NCBI GenBank assembly: GCA_049302575.1
Contig: JBAQMG010000029.1
Span: 5,437-69,436 of the forward strand
DNA: 64,000 nt
Direction: 5' to 3'
Source: JBAQMG01 sp049302575
GTDB taxonomy: Bacteria; Bacillota; Desulfitobacteriia; Desulfitobacteriales; Desulfitobacteriaceae
Position 1 is the stretch's first letter. Every line of letters starts with the position of its first letter. A model generated the notes under the pieces. The model had not been told where the DNA came from and did no database searches. It was given only the letters and a program-made list of their open reading frames with translations. The translations under genes were made by a program, and so were the position numbers. Below are positions 1 through 9,545 of the stretch, piece by piece.

Positions 1-34
1 TTTTGCACCCGCAAATGTATACATTCTGATATGC

Positions 35-946
35 CTAGCTAAAAAGATTCAAAAATCCCTTAGGAATCTGACTCTCAAAACGAACTTCTTCTCCAGTCAC
101 TGGATGTCGAAAGACAAGGACTCGAGCATGAAGTCCTAGACGATTAATTGGGCTTTTGCTCCCTCCATATTTTTTATCCCCAATTACACTGTGTCCAATA
201 TCTTGCATGTGGACACGGATTTGATTCTTTCGCCCAGTTTCCAGTTTTACTTCTAGTAAAGAATAAGAATTATTCTTCTTTATTACCTGATAATGGGTCA
301 CAGCTTTTTGACCATCATTGGGAGTACGACTGGAGTACATGCAAAGTGCTTTATTTTCTTTCAACCAAGAGGTTATCGTACCTTGATCTTTTGCTACGAG
401 ACCTTCGACAACCACTGCATAACTCCGTTCCAGAACAACTTCTTTCCAAGCGTTTTGTAACGCTTCCTTCACCTCTCCACTCTTAGCAAACATCATTAAC
501 CCAGAGGTCGCCCTATCTAAACGATGTACCACAAAGATCCGATTTTTCGAATCTCTTTTTTTTACATGCTCACTTAAAATATTATAGGCTGTATGCTCTT
601 TTTCAAAATCCGTAGCAATAGATAGCATTCCAGCTTGTTTTTCAATAACAATAATATATGGGTCCTCAAATACTATTTTTAGCCCTTGAGGCTGGCTTTC
701 CTGCAACACTTTAATTCCACTTATAACAACCTGTTGTCCAACCTCCAACGGCTGGTTATAGACAGTTGTTACTTTATTATCTACCAAAATCTGGTGATGC
801 ACTAGTAAGGACTTAATACTGTTGCGACCCTTATCTGGCATCTGTGCAAGTAAAAAATTTAGTAACTCTGTATTTTCAGTGACATATAAACAAGTTTGTT
901 TTACTTTATTTATTTTGATCCCTAATTCATTGCGTATTATTTTCAT
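35..946 (-). CDS. RluA-family RNA pseudouridine synthase
   Basis: Protein of 303 aa that should isomerise specific uridines to pseudouridine in rRNA or tRNA. The signature HRLDRATSG, with the catalytic Asp, lies near residues 141-150, followed by a C-terminal RKNQIRVH segment typical of the RluA/RluC/RluD group. The N-terminal 80 residues look like a small S4-type RNA-binding domain. The ATG start is preceded by AAGGGG at good spacing. The specific target site cannot be told from sequence. It stands alone, divergent from a transposase remnant. Confidence 0.9.
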   Translation of the reverse strand: MKIIRNELGIKINKVKQTCLYVTENTELLNFLLAQMPDKGRNSIKSLLVHHQILVDNKVTTVYNQPLEVGQQVVISGIKVLQESQPQGLKIVFEDPYIIVIEKQAGMLSIATDFEKEHTAYNILSEHVKKRDSKNRIFVVHRLDRATSGLMMFAKSGEVKEALQNAWKEVVLERSYAVVVEGLVAKDQGTITSWLKENKALCMYSSRTPNDGQKAVTHYQVIKKNNSYSLLEVKLETGRKNQIRVHMQDIGHSVIGDKKYGGSKSPINRLGLHARVLVFRHPVTGEEVRFESQIPKGFLNLFS

Positions 947-984
947 GTGTTACCCCTTATCCATCGTATTTTTAACACTATCAA

Positions 985-1212
985 GTGGCCAAAGAATCTA
1001 AGACCGCGGAGGATGTCCACAATACGCTTAAGGATCTCTTTAAACGTACAATCCAAGAAGTTCTGGAAACCGAGCTTAGTGAGCATTTGGGCTATCAGAA
1101 GAGTAACATAAGACCTCACTATATATACCCAATACAAGAGGACTTTAAAATTCAGACTGCTGATATCTATGATAAACCTTTCGGTAAACTAATCAAATTA
1201 CCCTTTTTATGA
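985..1212 (+). pseudogene. IS256-type (Mutator) transposase N-terminal remnant
   Basis: A GTG-initiated reading frame whose first about 41 residues (985-1107) match the N-terminus of IS256-family transposases (TAEDVHNTLKDLFK, then ELSEHLGYQK). After that the frame continues into unrelated sequence and stops at 1212. The catalytic DDE region (normally about 400 aa in all) is absent, so this is a decayed insertion-sequence fragment. I found no terminal inverted repeats or matching 3' fragment nearby. Confidence 0.7.
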
Positions 1213-1440
1213 AAGAAATTAATCTCGTGAATGTTTTATTTTTACAAACAAACGCCACGCAAAAAGCAAGCACGTTCTCTTAATTTAATCACTGCTTTAA
1301 GATCTGATTAATATTTCTTTGAACTCGATCCTGTGCTCCCGTATTATGGTAGAAGGAGGTTGTCTCGTTCCGCTTTGTTGCAGGACTATTCTATTTAATC
1401 GCGAATTACCTTAGAGATTCTATAACAGGAGTGAATTTCT

Positions 1441-2331
1441 TTGGAAAACAAGAACTCTTTAATAACTTCAAAGCCCCCCGATCAACCCCCGAAGAACTTT
1501 ACCCGACGTATAATAAAATCCAAATATCTTCCTACTCCTAATAAATGGTCAAATAATGAAGTCACTGTTGCTTGGCTCGGTCACGCCAGTTTTTTACTTA
1601 ACTTCTTTGGTACGAGAATCCTGATTGATCCAGCTTTAAACTCACATGTTGGCCTTACGCCAGCCGGTGATTTTACTATAGGACCAAGGCGTTATCTAGC
1701 TCCAGCTTTAAGTAGCGGAGAAGTCGGTCCTCTCGATTTATTGCTTGTCTCGCATGCTCATACAGATCACTTTGATTATCCAACGTTACGCAAATTACAA
1801 TCACCCACTACCATCGCAATGACTGCTAAAAATACACTACCCCTGTGGGCTGGTATGAAATTCCAATCTATTGAAGAGCTCCATTGGCAAGCTAGTAAAT
1901 CTCTTGCAGGCGTAACTGTCAAGGCCATTGAAGGTAAACATTGGGGGGCCAGAATCCCTTGGAAAAAAGGTATGGAAGCTAACAGTTTACTGCTATCTAA
2001 AAATGGCATCAATCTATTTTTCGGAGCTGATACAGGCTATACCGATCTCCTTAAACAACAACTAGCAGGTATTCCGATAGACCTAGCTATCATGGGTATT
2101 GGTGCTTACTCCCCCAAATCCTTTGAGAGTAAACATGCGACTCCTGAACAAGCTTGGAAAATGGCTGAGGAAATCTCTGCAAAATGGATTATCCCCATGC
2201 ACTGGGGAGCTTTCAAACTATCCAAAGAGCCCATGGAAGAACCCATTGCCCGCTTCAGACAAGCCGCCTCAGGACAAATGGAAAAGGTAGCACTCCAAGA
2301 AACAGGAGTTACTTGGGTACTACCACGCTAA
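1441..2331 (+). CDS. MBL-fold metal-dependent hydrolase (UlaG / NAPE-PLD-like)
   Basis: Protein of 296 aa with the metallo-beta-lactamase fold signature. WLGHASFLL and ILIDP lie near the N-terminus, the metal-binding SHAHTDHFD motif is around residues 104-112, then GADTGY and a late MHWGAF His. This order matches the UlaG/NAPE-PLD-like branch, which hydrolyses phosphodiester or lactone bonds; the substrate is unknown. The start is TTG, chosen because AGGAG lies upstream at 1428-1432. It is monocistronic and followed by a convergent carbonic anhydrase. Confidence 0.85.
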   Translation: MENKNSLITSKPPDQPPKNFTRRIIKSKYLPTPNKWSNNEVTVAWLGHASFLLNFFGTRILIDPALNSHVGLTPAGDFTIGPRRYLAPALSSGEVGPLDLLLVSHAHTDHFDYPTLRKLQSPTTIAMTAKNTLPLWAGMKFQSIEELHWQASKSLAGVTVKAIEGKHWGARIPWKKGMEANSLLLSKNGINLFFGADTGYTDLLKQQLAGIPIDLAIMGIGAYSPKSFESKHATPEQAWKMAEEISAKWIIPMHWGAFKLSKEPMEEPIARFRQAASGQMEKVALQETGVTWVLPR

Positions 2332-2476
2332 AGTCCGATCGTTTTCAGCTTAAAATAATAAATTTGCCTCTGAAATTCTCCACTGACCTTTTCTTGCTCG
2401 ACGTTTATCATTACGCATGGCCAAAAACACGAAAGTATTCCAACCGATTACCACCCTGCTGAATTCAGCGCCATAT

Positions 2477-3100
2477 TTAGTTTGCTAATTCAAATTCTCT
2501 TTTTTCGTTGTTAAAAATAAATACTTCTCCTGTTTCAATTATGTAATACCAACCGTAAATATTAATTTCCTTTTTGTTAAATTTATCTTTGATGGTAGGA
2601 TAGGTTAGCAGATGTTTCATCTGTTCGATAATGTTAATTTGCTCTGTTAGCCATTCTTTAATATTTTCGTCGTTACCTTCTAGCTCTTTCAATGCCCTCT
2701 CTTTAACACTATGAGCTAACTCTAACCATTTCTTTGTATGCGGTATTTCATCAAGTACTTCATTTGGTAAATACATCGACGCGCAACCCCCGCAATTAGA
2801 GTGACCACAAACCACAATATTTTTTACCTTTAGAATATTTATGGCATATTCAATGCCTGAGGTAGTAGCTACATACTCCTTTGTTTCCCTATAGGGCGGC
2901 ACAAGGTTAGCAATATTCCGAATAACGAATAATTCCCCTGGCAGCGTTTTTGTAATTAAGTCTGGGACGACTCTTGAATCAGAACATGCGATGAACAAGG
3001 TATGTGGTTCTTGAAAGCTTTTTAATTTATTAAATAAACTTTTATGTTCTTCAAAGTCTTGTTTTCTAAATCTTATTAACCCATCCAATAAGCTTTGCAT
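2477..3100 (-). CDS. Beta-class carbonic anhydrase
   Basis: Protein of 207 aa that interconverts CO2 and bicarbonate. Zinc ligands and the catalytic dyad are visible as CSDSRV near residue 38 (Cys, Asp-Arg dyad) and HSNCGGC near residue 100 (His and Cys ligands). Length fits the bacterial beta class. The ATG has GGAGGG 8 bases upstream. In an anaerobe it may supply bicarbonate for carboxylations or CO2 for reductive pathways; the window gives no operon partner. Confidence 0.92.
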   Translation of the reverse strand: MQSLLDGLIRFRKQDFEEHKSLFNKLKSFQEPHTLFIACSDSRVVPDLITKTLPGELFVIRNIANLVPPYRETKEYVATTSGIEYAINILKVKNIVVCGHSNCGGCASMYLPNEVLDEIPHTKKWLELAHSVKERALKELEGNDENIKEWLTEQINIIEQMKHLLTYPTIKDKFNKKEINIYGWYYIIETGEVFIFNNEKREFELAN

Positions 3101-3434
3101 AACTTAACCCTCCATAATCGGCCTCATCTTCTCTACATCTCAAACCGCAATTGAAACACCTTAGTCTTCGTCTTTCGACGTTAACATCTCGTCCCGGTGA
3201 ATAAAAACGAGATTCGATAAAAATATGCTGTACTGAGAAATCCCAAAGTCTAAACATGCTAATACATATGAATACTAACACTGTCCTCCCAATGTGTTAT
3301 AATTTGAGGAATTAGTGTCAGACTATAGTGAGCGAACTCGCTACGCTCGATGATTCAACTATATCATTATACCGTTAGTTGTAGTTATGCTTCCCGAAAA
3401 TAATTTTCGCCAGCACTAAAAAGGGGGATTTAAC
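3101..3434. other. Divergent intergenic region between carbonic anhydrase and cvfB
   Basis: No gene is supported in these 334 bases. A possible sigma-A promoter facing cvfB has -35 CTAACA at 3275-3280 and -10 TATAAT at 3298-3303 with 17 bp between. A short inverted element lies at about 3330-3352 (GAGCG...CGCTC), within sequence that loosely resembles the repeats near 52 kb. The leader of cvfB would be about 125 nt. Confidence 0.35.
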
Positions 3435-4271
3435 ATTATTGAGGTCGGAAAAATAAATAGACTCAAGATATCTAACTTTACATCCTTTGGCGCTTACCTA
3501 GATGCGGAAACTGGGATTTGGAAAGATAATGTATTATTACCGGTAAAACAACAACCTGCAGCTGCTAAAATTGGCGATTATTTAGAAGTCTTCATTTACA
3601 GGGACTCAGAAGATCGAGTGATTGCGACTATTCGGGAGCCCTTGGCCAAGGTCGGTGATTTAGCTTACCTAAAAGTTACTGCCAGAACTAAAATCGGGGC
3701 ATTTTTGGACATAGGGCTAGAAAGAGGTTTGTTGTTACCCTTTAGCGAACAGAAATTCCCGCTTGGGATTGATCGGAGTTATCTAGTTTATGTTTACTTG
3801 GATAAAAGCGGTAGGCTGAGTTGTACAACTGATATTTACGAACACCTAACCATTGATAGCCTGTATCAAAAAAATGATAAAGTAAGCGGAACAGTCTATT
3901 TAGTCAAGCCGGAAATAGGAGCGTTTGTGGCTGTAGATAACAAGTATCTAGGGCTTATACCTAATAGTGAATATTTCCATGATCTCAAAATAGGCGATAT
4001 AGTTGAAGCCCGAGTAATTAGAGTACGTGAAGACGGAAAGTTGGATCTCACACCTAGAGAACTTTCCTTCAAGCAAATGGATGCTGATGCGGAAACTCTT
4101 TTAAAGGCGATGCAAGACAACCAAGGCTATTTACCTCTTGACGAAAAAGCCAGCCCCGAAGATATTGAACACAAGTTTCAGATGAGCAAGGCTGCTTTTA
4201 AAAGAGCCATCGGTGGCTTACTAAAAACCGATAAGATTATCAAGACTGTGGAAGGATTAAAACTTGTCTAA
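3435..4271 (+). CDS. cvfB: CvfB-like S1 RNA-binding protein, predicted ATT start
   Basis: Predicted 278 aa protein of the CvfB/YitL family: S1-type RNA-binding modules followed by a C-terminal winged helix (SPEDIEHKFQMSKAAFKRAIG matches the family tail in pattern). The first canonical start is GTG at 3618, but that would cut off a whole S1 domain. In-frame homologous coding (IEVGKI, then GDYLEVFIYRDSEDR) runs back to 3435, where ATT ATT follows AAGGGGG (3421-3427) at 7 nt. An in-frame TAA at 3417-3419 excludes a longer frame. CvfB proteins influence virulence or RNA metabolism in other Firmicutes; the role here is unknown. Confidence 0.8.
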   Translation: MIEVGKINRLKISNFTSFGAYLDAETGIWKDNVLLPVKQQPAAAKIGDYLEVFIYRDSEDRVIATIREPLAKVGDLAYLKVTARTKIGAFLDIGLERGLLLPFSEQKFPLGIDRSYLVYVYLDKSGRLSCTTDIYEHLTIDSLYQKNDKVSGTVYLVKPEIGAFVAVDNKYLGLIPNSEYFHDLKIGDIVEARVIRVREDGKLDLTPRELSFKQMDADAETLLKAMQDNQGYLPLDEKASPEDIEHKFQMSKAAFKRAIGGLLKTDKIIKTVEGLKLV

Positions 4272-4286
4272 GCGTATGACGATCAT

Positions 4287-4349
4287 AAAGTAAAAGAAGC
4301 AGGTTCATACCCCATCCGAATTTTGGTATTGCCCTTCTTCTTTTACTTT
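4287..4349. terminator. Bidirectional long-loop hairpin between convergent genes
   Basis: A 13-bp perfect inverted repeat (4287-4299 with 4337-4349, arm AAAGTAAAAGAAG) lies between the convergent cvfB and the dynamin-like gene. The loop of about 37 nt is long, so terminator function is plausible but not certain. Confidence 0.4.
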
Positions 4350-4365
4350 TACCTTTACTTCTGCC

Positions 4366-7300
4366 TCATACGCTCTTATCAGTCAATTCGACCAATTCCT
4401 TACGAACTTGTTCCACATAGTTTAGATCATACCCGCTCCCCAAGGCAGTAACCAATCCGGTGTAATAGCCAGATACCTCTGCACGGGTTTGCTCTTTAAG
4501 CTTTTTGCTCTCAACTTCAAATACTTCATTCCATAATCCTTTGAAGCTACCATTGCAGTCCTTAAGCCAAGTTTGGATTTGGGGTTGCAAAATCTTGAGG
4601 ACTGTTTCCCGCATTTTAGTCCTTCCCTGTCCCTCGATCCAATCTTTAGGATTTTTATATAAAGCAGGAACTTTGGCAAGAGAGCTGCGTTCCCAAGGCA
4701 GAGCTGAGACCATAGCAGATTCTTCATGGAAGTTAAATTCGTGTTCGTTTTGTAAGCTGCATTGTTGATCATCTTGACCAATCAAAGTTCTCTGCTTATT
4801 TAAAACGAGGTTTAGTGATTTCCGAATAAAGCTTTCTATTCTGAGAGAAGTGGCACGAATCTCCTGTCCCAATTCCACTTCAATTTCCTGTAATAATTCT
4901 CCCATACACTGCTGAACAGCTAACTTAGGCTGTTCCTCTTTCGGCTTCATCAGGACAAAAAAGCAACGATTAAACAGCTCGGTAAAACGGTGTGAGAGTC
5001 TCTGATCAACATAATAAAAGAGTTCATCAATTTCCTGGCTAAGAGAACTTTCCTCGGCTAGAAAAGAGCTTTGGTCTAAACCTGCAAGGATTTTTTGTTC
5101 GAGAGCCTGGTAGTATTGAAGCTTCACCGTTCTTTGCGAATCCTCTGTTTTTGCTGCTTCCAATAACCCCTCTACATAGTGCAAGATCCTCAATATTTCC
5201 TTTTTGGCAGATTCCACTGCTAGGTTAATCAAATCCTTTTCGATAAAGGAGTAAAAACTAGTTTCAAAGATTTTTAGCCCAGAGTTAAGGAGCGCCTTTT
5301 CCAGTGCAGGGAGTCTTGCTTCACGGCTTATCTTTAGGCGCTGGCGGTACAACTGCTCTGCCTCAGGCTGAAGATCTCCTGCAGAAGCTTGTTTAGCTAA
5401 GAGGGCCAATTGGCTGGACACCGGAAAAATACGTGGTTGAATTAGATCACAAGCTCTCAGGTTTTGTTCAACATGTTTTAAGACTAAAGCCAATTCCTCA
5501 GAGGTTTGAGCCAAGTCAGAGGCATTAACGAGGAAAAACAACTTATCCATTTCAAAGGTGTCTTTAACTTTACCCAATTGGGAAAGAAACTGAGCATCAG
5601 CCTTACAAAATGGATTGTTATAGTAAGTCACAAATAATACGGCATCGGCATTCTTAATATAGTCAAAGGCTACATTAGTATGGCGAACATTGGTAGAATT
5701 AGACCCTGGAGTATCCACCAATACTACTCCCAATTCGGTTAACGGACAGGAGAAATATAGCTCAATATCCTCAACAAAACAGGCCTTATCCTCCAAAACG
5801 ACAAAATCCCGAAAATCAGAAAATCCAACCGTTAATTCTTCGCCAAGCTGCGCACCTATTGCGGCTTGACCACCGACAACAGCTTTAAGAAAACTCAGAT
5901 GTGGCTTTGCCTCCAACGATATATCTAGGGTTTCCAAGGTGGGAATCTGCAGCAAAGCTTCAGCTAAATTTTTCGCAGAACAACCAAACACTGCTAGAGA
6001 AGATAATACATCAGAGGTCAGATCAGGCAGACTTTTTAATTTCACCTTGATGCTACCATGCGGGTATTGCTCAGTCGGTGGCAAAATCTTATTAATAGCT
6101 GAAGTGGTGGGGTTCGGCGACACCGGTAATACCGAATCCCCCAAGATGGCGTTGGCCAAGGAAGATTTTCCCGCGCTAAAAGCCCCGAAGAGGGCAACGG
6201 TATATAAATTATTTTCCAGTCGTGCTGCTCGTTGTTGTAATGCTTCTGCTTTTGCACCAAATCCCGGCAAAGCGAGGACTAATTCAGCGCAAACCGTTAA
6301 ATCTTGGGCGGTTTTCCATAACCTCGGGTGTCCCTTGCTTGCTGCAATCCCCTGTCTGTAAGTATTCAACCTAGGAAATGAATCAAACTGTCCAGCAATT
6401 CCTTTGTTTGCTAAAACTCCGGCTTCACTCTGACTATCGATCTCTGAACTCTTGATACCGTTTTCCGAATAGGACAACATCTGATCTTCCAGAAATCCTA
6501 CTTTTGGAAATAAGGCCGTTGCTTGCTCCCAAGAAATTAGTAATTTAGCCAGGTGAGTATTTTGGACAGCCTCAAGTTCTCTTAACTTGGCAAATGACTC
6601 AATCATTTGCCTATAATACAAGGATTGCTCTTGAAGACTAGCTAATTCATGGTGAGTTTTCAGTTTTGCCGCTTTCTGAGCGCGGTCAATCCAGAACTGT
6701 GTGCTTTGCCAGTAAACAGACTTAAGGGCTACAGCTAGGTCACGCGTATAATTCATTACATATTCCCCCGAAACCAAAGCCCCTGGACGTACGGTTTGGA
6801 GCAAAAGTTCAGGTTCAAACTGCACTTTCATTTGTGATACCTGATCGGCATAGTTTCCTTCCGGCAAATTATAACGAGCTGGCAGTTTGGTTAAAATCGT
6901 CCGCAAATGCCAAGTAAGGTTAGCTTCCGTCCTAGTTACCAGTTCTGAATAAAGCTTCTGGAGACGTTGGTTCTGCTCTGCTTTTGTTCTGACCGAACTG
7001 GCGAAGAATCCTGCTTTAAAACCTGGTTGCCTGGATTCTAGGAACTTTTTCGCCAGTTCCCGCGTTTCAAAGCTAAACAAGGGGGCATTCTCCAAAAGCT
7101 TGTCGACCTCTGTCCTTGTTTCCGAATCAATGGTTCCTACTAAAGCTGTTAGGACCTTAATTTGTGCTTCCAGTTGCTGAAACGAAAACAAGGCTTCCTG
7201 CTCCGCAATCACTTGTTCTTTCACCCAAAGATGGGGCTCCCGAAGATTATCCTGCTGTGCAGAGAAAAATTCGCCATGCCGATTTAATACCTGCTTTACA

Positions 7301-8112
7301 GAACGGATGACTGTAGAAACTACTAGCTCCGCTCCTGCTGCTAGTAACTCAGACAATGTTTTTCTCACCTTATCCAATTGGCACTCGGGATGTTCATCCC
7401 TTAATAGGCTAGTAAAATATAGTCCTTGCGGTTTCAATTCCCATTGCTTCAATGTTTGAATTAACCTAGCACGAAAATCAGCTAAGGAAAGCTCCAAACC
7501 CACATGTTTATCAGTTTGATTAACTACTAGGAGATAGGGAATTTTGCGTGATTGCAGAATTTTGAGGAAACTAAAATTTACCTGGGACTCAACATGATTG
7601 TAATCCGTTACGTAAATCACTAGGTCAGTCATGAGTAAGGCTGGATTTGTTGCTAGCTGTTTTCCACCCTCAATCGAATCAATCCCGGGAGTATCGATCA
7701 TACTCAGCCCCTCCAGGGTATCACAAAAAAGCTCCAAGCTTACTAAATTCTCATCTTGGCACAAAGTATGGAACTGCTCACGTGCAGGTAACGAAATGTT
7801 AGTATAAGGCTTGAACTTGTGCCATAATCCTAACTTTTCTTGTTTACCTGGTCGAAGGTACACGGTATTCTTGCTATTCGGCAGTGGACTTACAGGCAGG
7901 AGGTTTTCGTCGCCGATTAACGAGTTTAGTAACCTAGATTTGCCCGCCGAAACATAACCGCAGCACGCCACCGTAACAGCTTTCTGTTCAAGCTTTAATC
8001 TAAGGTTATTAATAATTCGAGCATTGCTGCTGTCTCCATAGTGCTCAAAAATTTCAACTAAACCACCCAAATGAGAATCTAAACCCATTGGATAAAATTC
8101 TGCCATAGCCAT
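4366..8112 (-). CDS. Double dynamin-like GTPase (DynA-type)
   Basis: About 1248 aa with two full dynamin-like units in tandem. P-loops are GYVSAGKS near residue 52 and GAFSAGKS near residue 645; the matching G3 motifs are DTPGID (near 140) and DTPGSN (near 800). The G4-type NQTD and NASD segments are also present. Long helical stretches follow each GTPase, as in Bacillus DynA, a membrane-fusion and repair protein. The start is set at the second ATG because GGAGG lies 5 nt before it, inside the first four codons of the longer frame that begins at 8124. It probably acts at the cytoplasmic face of the membrane. Confidence 0.87.
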   Translation of the reverse strand: MAMAEFYPMGLDSHLGGLVEIFEHYGDSSNARIINNLRLKLEQKAVTVACCGYVSAGKSRLLNSLIGDENLLPVSPLPNSKNTVYLRPGKQEKLGLWHKFKPYTNISLPAREQFHTLCQDENLVSLELFCDTLEGLSMIDTPGIDSIEGGKQLATNPALLMTDLVIYVTDYNHVESQVNFSFLKILQSRKIPYLLVVNQTDKHVGLELSLADFRARLIQTLKQWELKPQGLYFTSLLRDEHPECQLDKVRKTLSELLAAGAELVVSTVIRSVKQVLNRHGEFFSAQQDNLREPHLWVKEQVIAEQEALFSFQQLEAQIKVLTALVGTIDSETRTEVDKLLENAPLFSFETRELAKKFLESRQPGFKAGFFASSVRTKAEQNQRLQKLYSELVTRTEANLTWHLRTILTKLPARYNLPEGNYADQVSQMKVQFEPELLLQTVRPGALVSGEYVMNYTRDLAVALKSVYWQSTQFWIDRAQKAAKLKTHHELASLQEQSLYYRQMIESFAKLRELEAVQNTHLAKLLISWEQATALFPKVGFLEDQMLSYSENGIKSSEIDSQSEAGVLANKGIAGQFDSFPRLNTYRQGIAASKGHPRLWKTAQDLTVCAELVLALPGFGAKAEALQQRAARLENNLYTVALFGAFSAGKSSLANAILGDSVLPVSPNPTTSAINKILPPTEQYPHGSIKVKLKSLPDLTSDVLSSLAVFGCSAKNLAEALLQIPTLETLDISLEAKPHLSFLKAVVGGQAAIGAQLGEELTVGFSDFRDFVVLEDKACFVEDIELYFSCPLTELGVVLVDTPGSNSTNVRHTNVAFDYIKNADAVLFVTYYNNPFCKADAQFLSQLGKVKDTFEMDKLFFLVNASDLAQTSEELALVLKHVEQNLRACDLIQPRIFPVSSQLALLAKQASAGDLQPEAEQLYRQRLKISREARLPALEKALLNSGLKIFETSFYSFIEKDLINLAVESAKKEILRILHYVEGLLEAAKTEDSQRTVKLQYYQALEQKILAGLDQSSFLAEESSLSQEIDELFYYVDQRLSHRFTELFNRCFFVLMKPKEEQPKLAVQQCMGELLQEIEVELGQEIRATSLRIESFIRKSLNLVLNKQRTLIGQDDQQCSLQNEHEFNFHEESAMVSALPWERSSLAKVPALYKNPKDWIEGQGRTKMRETVLKILQPQIQTWLKDCNGSFKGLWNEVFEVESKKLKEQTRAEVSGYYTGLVTALGSGYDLNYVEQVRKELVELTDKSV

Positions 8113-8164
8113 GCTTGCCTCCATTTACCTTTTGCCTCATATTTTAACCTTCGTCATACAAACT

Positions 8165-8209
8165 AAAAAGCAAGGGCTGTCCCGGTATTTTAGCACTCGG
8201 AACAACCCC
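8165..8209 (-). terminator. Intrinsic terminator of the CDGSH gene
   Basis: On the minus strand a 10-bp stem (GGGTTGTTCC with GGGACAGCCC, allowing two G-U pairs) with a loop of about 15 nt is followed by TTGCTTTTT. It lies between the CDGSH gene stop and the dynamin-like gene start. Confidence 0.75.
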
Positions 8210-8261
8210 TACTCTATCAGGATTAGCCAGACATTCAGCTCTGTTAAACATCCAGGGTCCA

Positions 8262-8960
8262 TTATTCCTTATTAGCAGTATACCTTATACTAACATGTGC
8301 CGCGTCACAAAAAGGCTTATTTTGAGATTTTCCACAACGACAGAGCGTTACCATGTTACGCACCTCGTACTCAGTACCATCAGAGGCTTCGATAGGAATA
8401 CCACCTCTGACCCAAATTGGGCCACTCACCTTTTGTGGGGGATCTTCAATGATTCCTATCGAGGGTTCAAACTTAGGTTCAATAGCCTTACCCGTCTTCT
8501 TATCCCATGTAATCAGTCTTCCTGCAGGACAATCAGCAGCTGCTTGGATTGCACTATCACGTAATTTGGGCTCATCAGAGTGTTCGGTAAGTTCCCAGAC
8601 GTCGCCTTCTTGCCTATGACAAAACCGTGCATACGCACACAAATCATTGGCATCAGTAAGCACCAGATCAGATCCTTCCAGCGTTTGGGCTTGCTCTAAA
8701 TATTTTTGGCGACTGGCTGTTTCAGTACCCTCAAATTGATTTTTTTGATGACTTCCATCGCAATATGGGCTATTACTTGAATGTCCACAGCGGCAAAGTG
8801 CATACGCTTCCTTCTCTGAGTAAGAATCGCCTGCTTCCCATTTTATAGAGCGTCCTTTTTCATTGGCAATGATTGTCTGGTCTGTCATGGGAATATTGCC
8901 CGACACAAGATATGGACCACCTCTTACAATTTTAATCTTGGGTGTACTTTTATTAGACAT
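8262..8960 (-). CDS. Iron-sulfur protein with two CDGSH domains and a central Fe-S segment
   Basis: Protein of 232 aa. Two CDGSH-type [2Fe-2S] motifs are visible: CRCGHSSNSPYCDGSH near the N-terminus and CRCGKSQNKPFCDAAH near the C-terminus, the latter with Ala for the usual Gly. Between them a segment with DLCAYARFCH and DCPAGRL resembles the small YjdI-type (Fer4_19/DUF1271-like) iron-sulfur domain. Function is probably electron or cluster transfer; no partner is encoded next to it. The ATG start was chosen because AAGGGAGG lies 8 nt upstream; an upstream in-frame ATG at 8990 has no comparable site. Confidence 0.85.
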   Translation of the reverse strand: MSNKSTPKIKIVRGGPYLVSGNIPMTDQTIIANEKGRSIKWEAGDSYSEKEAYALCRCGHSSNSPYCDGSHQKNQFEGTETASRQKYLEQAQTLEGSDLVLTDANDLCAYARFCHRQEGDVWELTEHSDEPKLRDSAIQAAADCPAGRLITWDKKTGKAIEPKFEPSIGIIEDPPQKVSGPIWVRGGIPIEASDGTEYEVRNMVTLCRCGKSQNKPFCDAAHVSIRYTANKE

Positions 8961-9035
8961 TATTATTTCCTCCCTTGTCAGATATACCATTAAAATTGAG
9001 GTTGCAAATGATAAATGAAGAAAATCATTCGGACC

Positions 9036-9545
9036 TTATATGCTTTTCGGTTTTATATCCGTCAAAACTCCGTATCCGCCGAGCACTTTCACCTTTCCTT
9101 CAAGGGCTCCTTTAGCAGATTGCTGTTGAAGATCCACCCCACTACCCTGCTTTACGAAATACTTACCCAGGCTATAATCCAGCTGAACACTCTCAGCACC
9201 AATGCTATAATGCTGAAATTTACCTTTAAGGTAAATCCCCCGTTTGGGCTTATTAACACTTACGTTGTCAACCACGTAATACTTACCTTCTTGTTTAAGA
9301 GTTACATAAAGATTTTTCTTAATCATCTTGTCAATTGGCGTCGGTAGCTTAGCCATTGGTATATCAGAAATTTTCATACTTACAGAAACATAATCCCCTC
9401 TAAACAAATCAGTAGGGTCAACTGCCTTAGTTTCAAGTACTACCTCTTGACCTAAGAGAACTGTAACTTCAGGTTTGACGGTCATTGCAAGTAGGATCAG
9501 TAAGGGAATCGCCACGGCTATTAAAAAAGCACTTCTCTTTTTCAT
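9036..9545 (-). CDS. GDYXXLXY-type membrane-anchored protein
   Basis: Protein of 169 aa with one N-terminal membrane segment (residues about 6-22) and the motif DLFRGDYVSVSM that gives this DUF its name. Its start overlaps the stop of the DUF2157 gene by 4 bases (ATGA), indicating translational coupling. DUF2157 and GDYXXLXY genes commonly occur as a pair; the biochemical role is unknown. The bulk of the protein should lie outside the membrane. Confidence 0.8.
   Translation of the reverse strand: MKKRSAFLIAVAIPLLILLAMTVKPEVTVLLGQEVVLETKAVDPTDLFRGDYVSVSMKISDIPMAKLPTPIDKMIKKNLYVTLKQEGKYYVVDNVSVNKPKRGIYLKGKFQHYSIGAESVQLDYSLGKYFVKQGSGVDLQQQSAKGALEGKVKVLGGYGVLTDIKPKSI

Noticed and set aside
148..486. 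Plus-strand frame within the pseudouridine synthase gene
   Set aside because: Antisense shadow of a clear gene, with no RBS and no domain.
3066..3281. Minus-strand frame upstream of the carbonic anhydrase
   Set aside because: It overlaps the start of a well-supported gene in another frame and has no ribosome site or known domain.
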